DNA of 64,000 nt from an uncultured Sanguibacteroides sp. (GTDB lineage Bacteria; Bacteroidota; Bacteroidia; Bacteroidales; Marinifilaceae), in assembly GCF_900543425.1 (NCBI RefSeq), contig NZ_UQRQ01000001.1:62001-126000 (forward strand), written 5' to 3'. A program made the translations under genes and the position numbers. Below, in pieces: positions 45,619 through 54,327 of this stretch; the stretch's first letter is position 1; every line of letters begins with the position of its first letter. A model generated the notes under the pieces. The model had not been told where the DNA came from, searched no databases, and was given only the letters and a program-made list of their open reading frames with translations.

Positions 45619-46062
45619 TGGTTTAGAAACAGCTGTAACCAACTATAATTATTTAGAATAAAGTCTCTGTATTTCAGTAACTTTTGTATTTTAATACTTT
45701 CCAGTCCGTATTTGGAAGTAACGGTTTTTATCCATATTTTTCCATCATATTTCTACCGCGACACAAATTTACGGTTAGCCCGAATGTCACAGTGACGCAT
45801 TAGTTGACTAAGCCCAACTCGCCAATGAGTTCTACCTCCTTCAACCAGTCAAAATCAGCATATACATACAGTTTTTTCATCGCCTACTCCTTTTTTGAGG
45901 TACGTTCTCTTATCTTCAAATTCAAATCCTGCAAGGCTTTTCCCAATTTGTCTTCTTTGATACCGCATTTTGGAATATAGTAGCAATTATAGTTCCATCG
46001 TATGCTGATGCAAAAGAGAATGGCTAAAGAATTAATGGATCAGAGATAGAAATAGATTTTTA
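45619..46062. other. Spacer after mnmE with toxin-gene remnant
   Basis: 444 nt without an intact gene. The minus strand holds a hipA-like remnant (45800-45880) preceded on that strand by a short open stretch without a start (about 45880-45990). No terminator or promoter is convincing. Confidence 0.55.
45800..45880 (-). pseudogene. HipA-like toxin N-terminal remnant
   Basis: A 26-codon frame, MKKLYVYADFDWLKEVELIGELG, then LVN and stop. This beginning matches the N terminus of Bacteroidota HipA-family kinase toxins, which continue for about 300 residues; everything after ELG is missing. It is a leftover of a toxin-antitoxin locus next to the possible defence unit. Confidence 0.55.
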
Positions 46063-46326
46063 ATGAAATACTTGTTTAATAATGGCGTTTTCCAAATGGC
46101 TATAATATGTGGACTTTCTGTAAATGAAAACCTTGCTAAAAAGGCTAATGAGTTAAAAGAGGATATAATCAAAAAAGAGATTCTTCCGGTACTCAGTAAG
46201 ACCATTGAGCCTGCTTTGTTGCCAGTAAAGCGTGAATTGGTTTTAGTCGTGGCCTATTTCTCTCTTTTTGCTTTTTATAACGTTTTGTTTTCTATCTTTG
46301 TATCAATAATGTTTAATAATTTATGA
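46063..46326 (+). CDS. Small membrane-associated protein (unknown)
   Basis: 87 residues, not recognised. The middle is helical and charged (NENLAKKANELKEDIIKKE), followed by a C-terminal hydrophobic helix (ELVLVVAYFSLFAFYNVLFSIFVSIMF). Its stop overlaps the start of the next gene by ATGA, so the two are translationally coupled and may form one complex at the membrane. Confidence 0.55.
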   Translation: MKYLFNNGVFQMAIICGLSVNENLAKKANELKEDIIKKEILPVLSKTIEPALLPVKRELVLVVAYFSLFAFYNVLFSIFVSIMFNNL

Positions 46327-47504
46327 TAGATATAATTGATCATTTGGAGGGTATTGTGATTGCTGCAACCATATTGGCGGCTGTCATTATGTTTATTTTT
46401 AAATTTTTTGATATACGAAATAATAGAGAGAAGGAGAAAGAATATAAAGACGAATTTAACGCTACCGTATCTCAATTGTCTTCAAATAATTTATCTTCTC
46501 AATTATCGGCTGCTATTCTTTTACGGCGGTTTCTTAATGTTAAAACAAAAAATTCATCCTATTTCCATGAAGAAGTAATCAACGTGATATCTGCCTTATT
46601 AAGGACATTGCCATCTGGTATTTTGCAGAAAACGTTAGGGGATGGTTTAGCTTACGCGAAGGATCTGAGTAAAATCGATTTGCAAAAAACGAATATGCAA
46701 GATTTATACTTGGGTAATAAGGAATTCCGGATCGTTCTGAACAGGACCGATATGTATTTAGCCGATTTATCATTTTCATTATTAGAGAATATAGATGGTG
46801 AAGAAGCAGTCTTTTACAATGCTATTTTATCCGGTTGTCGGATAAAAGAATCGAATTTTACAAAAGCGAATTTTCGCGGGGCGGATTTGACGAATGCTTT
46901 TTTTAAGAATGTGATTCTGTATCAGGCGGATTTCAATGAGGCTGTAAATATTCCTGATGAGATCAGGCAATTCCTTGTTGATGGAATATATTCTGATTCG
47001 AAACCATTCGTGATGAAGGCGGCAGACTCTTCCAAAAGTGTGTTTTTTAGTGTACCAAGTTCTTTAAGCAATGAAGATGCAATACTTATCAAAGAATACG
47101 AGAAACTTCTTAAGAGTAAGGGGGTAGAGGTTTTTCCTTATGAAAAAGGAGAATATTCCAAATTCGGTCAATTCAATAAAGTCCGTCAATCTGTTCAGAA
47201 GTCATCAGCAATGATTGTATTCGGATTAAAACAGATTAATGTAATGGAAGCATTGTATCGACCTGGTCTGAAAGATTGTGAATTATGGAAAAACAAATGG
47301 TTACCGACTCCTTGGAATGATATAGAAATTGGAATGGGACTTATGAAAGGAATCCCTATTTTACTCGTAAAAGACGACGATATAAATACTGGTGCTTTTG
47401 ACACTAATCTTAGCGAATGTTTTGTGGCAACCATTTCTTCCAAAATAGATTGCAGGGAAATAGATCAAAATACTCAATTTATCTATTGGCTCAGTAAATT
47501 TTAG
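46323..47504 (+). CDS. Membrane pentapeptide-repeat protein with TIR/deoxyribosyltransferase-like C terminus
   Basis: 393 residues. One N-terminal membrane helix (~9-28) is followed by a helical linker and a pentapeptide-repeat section at about 115-215 (SNFTKANFRGADLTNAFFKN). The C-terminal ~160 residues (SVFFSVPSS, then KSSAMIVFGLKQIN, then DIEIGMGLMKGIPILLVKD) look like an alpha/beta fold of the TIR / nucleoside 2-deoxyribosyltransferase kind, where an acidic residue in EIGMG could be catalytic. That assignment is by motif only. A membrane sensor with an NAD- or nucleotide-hydrolysing end would suit an abortive-infection effector, but this is inference. Confidence 0.6.
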   Translation: MIDIIDHLEGIVIAATILAAVIMFIFKFFDIRNNREKEKEYKDEFNATVSQLSSNNLSSQLSAAILLRRFLNVKTKNSSYFHEEVINVISALLRTLPSGILQKTLGDGLAYAKDLSKIDLQKTNMQDLYLGNKEFRIVLNRTDMYLADLSFSLLENIDGEEAVFYNAILSGCRIKESNFTKANFRGADLTNAFFKNVILYQADFNEAVNIPDEIRQFLVDGIYSDSKPFVMKAADSSKSVFFSVPSSLSNEDAILIKEYEKLLKSKGVEVFPYEKGEYSKFGQFNKVRQSVQKSSAMIVFGLKQINVMEALYRPGLKDCELWKNKWLPTPWNDIEIGMGLMKGIPILLVKDDDINTGAFDTNLSECFVATISSKIDCREIDQNTQFIYWLSKF

Positions 47505-47512
47505 TTTATCGA

Positions 47513-48268
47513 ATGATAAAATACGCGAATTGGAATCCATGGCACGGTTGTGCGAAGATCAGTCCCGGATGTAAGTATTGTTACGTTTATCGCCAGGACG
47601 AAATGTACGGGACTGAAGTAGATAGTAGTAAGGTACATAAAAATACTGATTTCAATCTGCCGTTAAAATGTAAACGGGATAAAAGCTATAAGATAACTCC
47701 GGGGACAGTTGTTTTTACCTGTTTTACTTCTGACTTTTTTCTTGAAGATGCTGACGAGTGGCGTGCGGAGGCATGGGCAATGATTCGGGAGCGTTCCGAT
47801 TTGGTTTTCTTTTTCTTTACCAAGCGTATCGATCGATTTTCCGCGTGTATACCTGAGGATTGGGGGGACGGATATGACAATGTGATCGTGGGATGCACCG
47901 TTGAAAATCAGGCCATGGCAGATTATCGTCTACCGATATTTAAGGCTCTTTCCATAAAACATAAGGCGATTATTGTTGCGCCTTTGTTGGAACGAATAGA
48001 ACTGTCGTCGTATCTTGATAATACTGTCGAGGAGGTTTCTGTTAGCGGAGAATCGGGAGTTCAAGCTCGTGTATGCGATTATGACTGGATATTGGATTTA
48101 CGCGAGCAATGTATGAATAAAGATGTGCCTTTTCGGTTTCATCAAACCGGGGCAAAATTGCTTAAAGATGGAAAACTCTATCGTATAAAACGTGGATACC
48201 AGATTGCCCAAGCCTATAAGGCAAATATAAATTATAGAATCGGTAAGGATTATAAACCGATATTATAA
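47513..48268 (+). CDS. DUF5131 (phage Gp37/Gp68-like) protein
   Basis: 251 residues of the Gp37/Gp68 family, seen in phages and mobile islands. The N terminus WNPWHGCAKISPGCKYCYVYR holds the family's three-cysteine cluster (CxxxSxGCxxCY), which resembles a radical-SAM iron-sulfur site; later come VFTCFTSDFFLED, VGCTVENQ and SVSGESG. The reaction is unknown. It begins 8 nt after the pentapeptide-repeat gene, so it belongs to the same operon. Confidence 0.85.
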   Translation: MIKYANWNPWHGCAKISPGCKYCYVYRQDEMYGTEVDSSKVHKNTDFNLPLKCKRDKSYKITPGTVVFTCFTSDFFLEDADEWRAEAWAMIRERSDLVFFFFTKRIDRFSACIPEDWGDGYDNVIVGCTVENQAMADYRLPIFKALSIKHKAIIVAPLLERIELSSYLDNTVEEVSVSGESGVQARVCDYDWILDLREQCMNKDVPFRFHQTGAKLLKDGKLYRIKRGYQIAQAYKANINYRIGKDYKPIL

Positions 48269-48502
48269 AGTTTTGTTGCAATTATTCTTTCCAGTATAGT
48301 TTGTGGAGAGAATAGTTTCTATGTATTATTGGTTTCGTCAATTCTAAATTGACTACTTTATTTATACTTCTGGTTTCATAATTGTTTTTCAGGTCTTGAT
48401 ATTGCAGGGGGGATGTTGGGACGATTCTTCGATTTTGATACTGAAATTTATCATTTGCATTCAATCCCGATCATAAAACCCGTTTTTAACATATGGATAT
48501 TG

Positions 48503-48510
48503 TACATTTG
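48503..48510 (+). promoter_or_regulatory. -7 box of the AraC-family gene
   Basis: TACATTTG fits TAnnTTTG, 36 nt before the ATG. Only a T-run stands in the -33 region. Confidence 0.5.
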
Positions 48511-48546
48511 CGATGTTTACTAAATTACAAAAGGGCAAATAATTGA

Positions 48547-49383
48547 ATGAGTGATACTTTCCATATATATACCGATATTTCATCTCTTCCAGCGAATGAA
48601 CATGAGACGTATTTGAAGGAGGGGTTTAATGGAATATGTACGGCGGGTACGGCTGTCATAGAGGTTTTCTCTGTTCGTCGGCACATATCCAAAGACGATC
48701 TTGTAATCGTTTTGCCTTTGCAATTGGTATCGATTCACGAGGTTAGCGATGACTTTTCCATGACTTTTTTTAAAGTCGATAAAGTTATGTTTTTGGATAT
48801 TATGAGTGGTTTGGGTAAGATAACCCCGGATTTTTTCTTCTATATGCGGAAGAATTTCCTGTATCGTTTAAGCGGGAGAGAGGCTCATAGGTTTCTTGGT
48901 TTCTGCCGCGTACTTGATTTCAGGGGGAATCATGACGATCCTATTTTTTGCCGGGAAACGATTCTACATTTACTACGGATTTATTATTGGGATTTTTATG
49001 TCTATTTTCAAAAGAAAACAAGTAATAAAAAGAATCCTTCATTGAACTCTAATAAAGAGAGCATTGCTTTTAAATTTGCCATGTTGGTTTCCGAACATTA
49101 TAACATGCACCGGGAGATTACTTTTTATGCCGATAAGTTGTGCATATCTCCCGTGTATCTGGCCAAAGTTGTTCAGGAGATGAACGGTCAGTCTCCTTAT
49201 AAAGTGATTGCGGATCATGTTGTCGTTGAAATAAAGATGTTACTTAGGAATCCAGATCTCAATATAAAAGATGTGGTCGGAAAGACCGGGTTTTCCAATC
49301 AGTCTTCGTTAAGTCGTTTTTTTCGCCAGTATACGGGTATGTCCCCGTCGGAATATCGACGTACTATCCATGTTATACGATAA
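48547..49383 (+). CDS. AraC-family transcriptional regulator
   Basis: 278 residues. The C-terminal ~100 residues contain the double helix-turn-helix of AraC proteins: EITFYADKLCISPVYLAKVVQEMNG and the second, LNIKDVVGKTGFSNQSSLSRFFRQYTGMSPSEYRR. The N-terminal ~165 residues are a beta-rich sensor-like domain of unknown ligand. The next gene, 40 nt downstream, is a hybrid kinase without an output domain, suggesting that the two are functionally linked. Confidence 0.9.
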   Translation: MSDTFHIYTDISSLPANEHETYLKEGFNGICTAGTAVIEVFSVRRHISKDDLVIVLPLQLVSIHEVSDDFSMTFFKVDKVMFLDIMSGLGKITPDFFFYMRKNFLYRLSGREAHRFLGFCRVLDFRGNHDDPIFCRETILHLLRIYYWDFYVYFQKKTSNKKNPSLNSNKESIAFKFAMLVSEHYNMHREITFYADKLCISPVYLAKVVQEMNGQSPYKVIADHVVVEIKMLLRNPDLNIKDVVGKTGFSNQSSLSRFFRQYTGMSPSEYRRTIHVIR

Positions 49384-49423
49384 ATCTGAAATAGACACAT
49401 GATATAGCATAAAAAGATATAAC

Positions 49424-52144
49424 ATGAAACAAAATGAAATGACTTCCTCCGAAAACGACGAAAAGTCTTTTGAAATAGAGTTCTCCGAATTACTAACAGA
49501 ACAAATTTTGTTTCCGGAGAGTGTGTATGCTCGCTTACCGATAGGGGTCGAAATCTATGATGCGAAGGGTATTTTACGCGGTATAAATCATCGGGCACAA
49601 CGTATGTACGGTATCGAGGACCAGTGTACGGTAATAGGCAAAGTTAATCTTTTCAATAGTCCTTATGTCGACGAGCAACTTAAAGCGAAGATACGGTCGG
49701 GAGAAGATATTGTTCTGGAGTTTGAGTATGATTTCGACCGGGTGAACAGGGAGTATTTTTCGACTTGTAATAAAAATACGATTATTTATGAAGTTAAGGT
49801 CGTTGCCATACGGAATAAAAAAGGAACTATTCTCGGGCATATGTTGCTCACCAATGATGTAACGGCAACGAAGGAGGCTGAGTTTCGTACCGAGGAAAGT
49901 AAGAAAAACTTGGAAATGGCTATGGATGCGGCTCATATGTCTTCCTGGTTATACGACGTACAGAGAGAAGTTTTTAGTCCCTTGCATGGAGATACTATCG
50001 TTAAGGATGCCATGTCTTTGGACGAGTTACAAAAGATACTGCATCCGCAGGATCGTACACCGTTGGAGCAACTTTTTCGGCAACTGATAAACCGGGAGAT
50101 TTTATATGGACAGATAACCTTGCGTTTCTATAACGAACAAAAGCATCAGTATTGCCATTACGAGAGCCGGATGCGTCTCTCTTCCGAACTTCGGGGAAAA
50201 TTACTTATTGTGGGAACACAACTCGATGTAACGGAAAAAATACAAATGGCAAAACGGACGGAAGACCTGATTGCAAAGCGGGAATTAGCCATGAAGGTTA
50301 GTAATATTGTTCACTGGGATTTCGATGTACGGATTCAGAAATTCGAATCTTATAACGATCCGGTTAACGATTATGCTTCCGATAAGTTACTGACCATTGA
50401 AGAGTATCTGAGTGTTATTCATCCTGAAGATCAGTCTTTGGCCCATGATGCTATACAATCCATGTCTATGGGTAAAGAGCTTAACATCAATTTTACCTGT
50501 CGTATGCAAACGAAACATGATGATTCATGGCAATATTGCAACGTTATAGGGGTGCCTTTCGAACATGGCGAAAGCGGTGAGGTCATCCGGTTTACCGGGT
50601 TCCGACAAAATATCTCAAAACTTCACCATTTGAACGAAGAGCTTAAAGAGCGGAATTATAAAATGGAGCTGACGTTTAAAACAGTCGGAATGTCTTACTG
50701 GGATTTTGATGTGGAGAGTAAACAATACCGAGCGTTTAATGATCCGGTCAATGATTTTCACCCGGAGAAGGTGATTTTACCTGAAGATTATATGAATGCC
50801 GCTCATCCGGATGATACGGACCGTGTTCGAAAGAATATTGAGAGTATGCTTCTGCGAACCGATAAAGAATTCAATTTCCAGTATCGTTCCAGAACCAAGT
50901 GGGATCAGGACTGGCAGACCCTTATCATTACCGGTATTCCTGTCGAAAAGAATAAAAAAGGGTATGTTACCCGTTATACCGGTATCGCATTCAATAATAC
51001 AAAATGGGAAAAAATGACTCAGGAATTAGTGGAGATGAAAGAAAAAGCAGAGCTTTCTGATCGGCTTAAGTCAGCTTTCTTGGCTAATATGAGTCACGAA
51101 ATACGTACTCCGTTGAATGCTATTGTCGGATTCTCCGAATTGATGGTGAGTTGTGACGATCCGGCTGAAAAAGAGGAGTATATGAGCATTATTGAGTCTA
51201 ATAATGAGTTGTTATTGCGGTTGATTAACGACATTCTTGATCTTTCGAAGATCGAGTCCGGCATTCTCGAGCGTAAAAGGGAGAAATTCGATTTGGCCAA
51301 GGTATGCAATGAATTGTATCTGATGATCCAGTCGAAGATTACCAATCCGGATGTCGAATTCCGGGTGGATAAAGGACCTGATTGTCGAGTTTTTCTGGAT
51401 CGGAACCGTTTGAAACAAGTTTGGATGAATTACCTGACCAATGCTGTAAAATGCACCAGATCAGGATATATAAAGATGGGATATTCCGTCGAAAGGGGAG
51501 GTATTCGTATATATGTTGAAGATACGGGTGCAGGTATTTCGAAAGAGTTGCAAGACCGGGTGTTTTGCCGTTTTCAGAAGCTCAATGAGTTCGCTCAGGG
51601 GACGGGGTTAGGATTGGCTATATCCCGTGCCATTGTCGAGGCTGCGGGTGGGGAAGTGGGATTTACTTCCGAGTATGGTGTGGGATCGACTTTCTGGGCT
51701 TGGTTACCATGCGAAATAGATATGTGGGAAGATACCGGTTCGACCGATCAACAGCTTTTAGGACAACAATCCATTCTTAACGGTGACAATGAGAAAGAGT
51801 TGAAAATCTTGGTTGCTGAAGACAATGACGGTAACTATTTGTTGGTAGAACGTATTCTTAAAGATTATACTCTTACTCGGGTACTAAATGGTGTAGATGC
51901 CGTTAGGAAAATCATTGATGAAAAGTTTGATCTTGTTTTTATGGATTTAAAGATGCCGATCATGGGAGGTTTAGAAGCGACCCGTAAAATCCGTGAATTC
52001 AATACCGAAATACCGATCGTGGCCCTTACGGCTAACGCTTTTGATTCCGATCGTGTTAGTGCTATTGAGGCGGGGTGTAGTGCTTTTCTTGCAAAACCAG
52101 TGAAAAAGAATCAGTTACTTGAATTATTTTCGAAAAAATGGTAG
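49424..52144 (+). CDS. Soluble multi-PAS hybrid histidine kinase
   Basis: 906 residues without signal peptide or membrane helix, so cytosolic. About four PAS-like modules occupy residues 25-535; two of them share the repeated pattern W-DFDV...YNDPVNDY / FNDPVNDFHP. HisKA has its phosphorylated His at ~558 (SHEIRTPLNAIVGFSEL). The ATPase domain shows RLKQVWMNYLTNAVKCT, DTGAGI and GTGLGLAI. A C-terminal receiver (~785-905) has Asp ~843 in FMDLKMPIMGG. It follows the AraC gene and ends in a terminator, so the two form a unit. Confidence 0.9.
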   Translation: MKQNEMTSSENDEKSFEIEFSELLTEQILFPESVYARLPIGVEIYDAKGILRGINHRAQRMYGIEDQCTVIGKVNLFNSPYVDEQLKAKIRSGEDIVLEFEYDFDRVNREYFSTCNKNTIIYEVKVVAIRNKKGTILGHMLLTNDVTATKEAEFRTEESKKNLEMAMDAAHMSSWLYDVQREVFSPLHGDTIVKDAMSLDELQKILHPQDRTPLEQLFRQLINREILYGQITLRFYNEQKHQYCHYESRMRLSSELRGKLLIVGTQLDVTEKIQMAKRTEDLIAKRELAMKVSNIVHWDFDVRIQKFESYNDPVNDYASDKLLTIEEYLSVIHPEDQSLAHDAIQSMSMGKELNINFTCRMQTKHDDSWQYCNVIGVPFEHGESGEVIRFTGFRQNISKLHHLNEELKERNYKMELTFKTVGMSYWDFDVESKQYRAFNDPVNDFHPEKVILPEDYMNAAHPDDTDRVRKNIESMLLRTDKEFNFQYRSRTKWDQDWQTLIITGIPVEKNKKGYVTRYTGIAFNNTKWEKMTQELVEMKEKAELSDRLKSAFLANMSHEIRTPLNAIVGFSELMVSCDDPAEKEEYMSIIESNNELLLRLINDILDLSKIESGILERKREKFDLAKVCNELYLMIQSKITNPDVEFRVDKGPDCRVFLDRNRLKQVWMNYLTNAVKCTRSGYIKMGYSVERGGIRIYVEDTGAGISKELQDRVFCRFQKLNEFAQGTGLGLAISRAIVEAAGGEVGFTSEYGVGSTFWAWLPCEIDMWEDTGSTDQQLLGQQSILNGDNEKELKILVAEDNDGNYLLVERILKDYTLTRVLNGVDAVRKIIDEKFDLVFMDLKMPIMGGLEATRKIREFNTEIPIVALTANAFDSDRVSAIEAGCSAFLAKPVKKNQLLELFSKKW

Positions 52145-52252
52145 GTGGTGGTGTATATGTTAACACGTACGGATTGGATTGTTATGGGGAAAAAGCTGAA
52201 AAATAATAACAATTTGTAATTATTTTTTTTTAAAGGCTTATTCGTGTATTGT

Positions 52253-52285
52253 AAGTAGGGTTATTCGTGAATGACCCTACTTTTT
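52253..52285 (+). terminator. Terminator after the hybrid kinase
   Basis: 9-bp stem AAGTAGGGT/ACCCTACTT (52253-52261 with 52274-52282), with an inner 4-bp pairing ATTC/GAAT and a short T-run. It lies 108 nt after the kinase stop and just upstream of the sigma gene promoter. Confidence 0.75.
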
Positions 52286-52297
52286 ATATTGTATCTT

Positions 52298-52328
52298 TTT
52301 GAATATTTATAATATATATTTATTTTTG
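52298..52328 (+). promoter_or_regulatory. Promoter of ECF sigma factor 1
   Basis: TTTG (52298-52301), 19 nt, TATTTTTG (52321-52328): a full housekeeping consensus. The ~100-nt leader that follows is partly conserved with that of the second ECF gene near 61.9 kb. Confidence 0.8.
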
Positions 52329-52432
52329 ATTTTTCCATTCAGAATAAAAATTTTTTAAGGAAAGAAAAACAAAAAATGTCAACTCAAAGGTTGTTAGTAT
52401 GTCAAATGTAAATTCATGTTATAATTACTTGG

Positions 52433-53032
52433 ATGATTAACGATTATTCGGACGATAAGGAACTGCAAATTTTTTTAAAACGGGGTAAGATATCTGCCTT
52501 TGTGTATATCTATACCACGTATTACGATTCGTTATTAAATTATGCCGATCGTTTGTTGAATGATATGGAAACAGCCCGGGATGTTGTCCAGCAAGTATAT
52601 TATAAGATCTGGGAGGGACGGAAATCTTTGGCCATCACTCTTTCCGTTAAGGCTTATCTTTTTAAATCGGTTTATTACGGCAGTCTGAATACGTTGGCTC
52701 ATGAGAAAAATGTCAGGAAATACGAGCGGGAGCGATTGGCCGATTTCTATTTTTCCACCATTATACAATCACCGGAGGCGGAGATGAAATTGTGGCAGTC
52801 AGACATTGATCGGGCTCTACAAGAGGCGATGGACTCTTTACCGGAAAGATGTCGGGAAGTATTTTTGCTGAGTAAGGTGGAAGGGCTAAAAAACAGGGAG
52901 ATCGCCGAGCGATTAAATATTTCCGAGAAGACAGTAGAACGTCATATGTCGATTGCGTTAAGTAAGTTAAGAGAGGAGTTGGATTGGTTACTGCAGTTGA
53001 TTTTATTTTTTTCTTTTTCTCATTGGGGGTAA
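52433..53032 (+). CDS. ECF sigma factor of the SusCD locus (sigma factor 1)
   Basis: 199 residues of the Bacteroides-type ECF sigma group. Region 2 is YDSLLNYADRLLNDMETARDVVQQVYYKIWEG (~28-58) and region 4 is ERCREVFLLSKVEGLKNREIAERLNISEKTVERHMSIAL (~140-178). A hydrophobic C-terminal tail (LLQLILFFSFS) is unusual for a soluble sigma. It is followed 40 nt later by the FecR anti-sigma gene and then by SusC/SusD, the usual trans-envelope signalling set. Its sequence is close to that of sigma factor 2. Confidence 0.93.
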   Translation: MINDYSDDKELQIFLKRGKISAFVYIYTTYYDSLLNYADRLLNDMETARDVVQQVYYKIWEGRKSLAITLSVKAYLFKSVYYGSLNTLAHEKNVRKYERERLADFYFSTIIQSPEAEMKLWQSDIDRALQEAMDSLPERCREVFLLSKVEGLKNREIAERLNISEKTVERHMSIALSKLREELDWLLQLILFFSFSHWG

Positions 53033-53072
53033 AATCATTTTTAACTGTCTTTAGAAGATAAAGACAGAAAGG

Positions 53073-54239
53073 ATGGAATTCAAAAATTTTGATGTCGATA
53101 GGTTGTTAGTCCGTGTTTTAACAAATCGAGCGGGCCAGGAGGAGATTATTTATTTTTTTCGATGGATAAACGAGGGAAAAAACCGGGAGTATTTCGAAAA
53201 ATTCAAGAAAGTATGGCATATGACTTCAGGTATGCATGCTGACCGGGAGTTGTTAGAGGCTGGATTAGAGGATTATTGTCGTTTTATGGAAAAATCTTTG
53301 CGACGGGAACGCCAAGTGAAACGGGTGTTGTGGCAGATGGCAGCGGTGGTCGTATTCGGGTTGATCGGTATCGCTTCTGTCATTTGGTCTCATCAAGGTA
53401 CTGCACCGAGGGAAAATATAAAGGTATGCCGGGAAAAAGCGGTTACCCTAACCCTATCCGACGGAAGAGAGGTCGACATGACGCAGGACTCTTTACTTTT
53501 ATCGAAAGAAGTGAGAGAAGTTGTTCGGTTTCGTGAAATAAATCAACGAAAAATAGTGTATGAAATGCAAGACACTTCGGTGTTAACCGATCAGTCTGAA
53601 TTGATCTATAATGAAATCGTAGTGCATGCGGGAGAACGTTTTTTCGTGCAACTATCGGACGGAACAAAAGTATGGATCAATTCGGAAAGTTCATTGCGCT
53701 ATCCGGTTTGTTTCGGTAAAGCGGGCCGGGAGGTTGAGGTTCGGGGAAATCTCTATTTTGAGGTAGCAAAGGATTCTGCCCGTCCCTTTATTGTTGTTGC
53801 CCAAGAGATAAAGACCGAAGTATTGGGAACCTCTTTTGAAGTCAATACCTATGGAGACAAGGGCGAGGTGAGCACGACTCTTGTAGAAGGGAGAGTGAGA
53901 GTATATGCGGGTAATCATATTGAAATAATTCACCCCGATCAAAAGTTCCTTTTTCATACGAATAGCGGAGAATTTGAAATAAAGAAGGTGGATGCTACCA
54001 ATAAGGTAAGATGGAAGGACGGCATTTTGGTTATCGATAACGAATCGTTTGACGATCTTGTTTGGAAATTGGAACGTTGGTATGGTGTTGCTATTCTAAA
54101 TGAGACGGGGGTTGTTTTTACTCAATCGTTTAGTGGAGAATTTGATAGGGAGAATATTCAACATGCTATTGAGACTATTTGTGAAAATTTGAATATTTCT
54201 TATTCCATGGAAGAAGGTAGAATTTTATTGAAAAGATAA
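53073..54239 (+). CDS. FecR-family anti-sigma factor
   Basis: 388 residues with a cytosolic N-terminal segment that would hold the sigma factor, one membrane helix (~86-105) and a periplasmic FecR domain (VHAGERFFVQLSDGTKVWINSESSLRYPVCFG at ~190-220). A C-terminal DUF4974 part (SFDDLVWKLERWYGV...FSGEF) follows, the site that contacts the STN domain of the SusC-type receptor. It releases sigma factor 1 when the SusC protein carries substrate. Confidence 0.93.
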   Translation: MEFKNFDVDRLLVRVLTNRAGQEEIIYFFRWINEGKNREYFEKFKKVWHMTSGMHADRELLEAGLEDYCRFMEKSLRRERQVKRVLWQMAAVVVFGLIGIASVIWSHQGTAPRENIKVCREKAVTLTLSDGREVDMTQDSLLLSKEVREVVRFREINQRKIVYEMQDTSVLTDQSELIYNEIVVHAGERFFVQLSDGTKVWINSESSLRYPVCFGKAGREVEVRGNLYFEVAKDSARPFIVVAQEIKTEVLGTSFEVNTYGDKGEVSTTLVEGRVRVYAGNHIEIIHPDQKFLFHTNSGEFEIKKVDATNKVRWKDGILVIDNESFDDLVWKLERWYGVAILNETGVVFTQSFSGEFDRENIQHAIETICENLNISYSMEEGRILLKR

Positions 54240-54327
54240 CAAAAGGAGTACCTCCTCGTGCGACCAACACTTTTAGATACTCCCGGCGTTAAGCTTGTTT
54301 TTATTATAAACTTAACTTTACAAAATT

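Noticed and set aside
54240..54327. Small inverted repeats between fecR and susC as a terminator or operator
   Set aside because: The arms are only 5-6 bp (AGGAG/CTCCT and GTTAAG/CTTAAC) and there is no clear T-run; such repeats are expected by chance.
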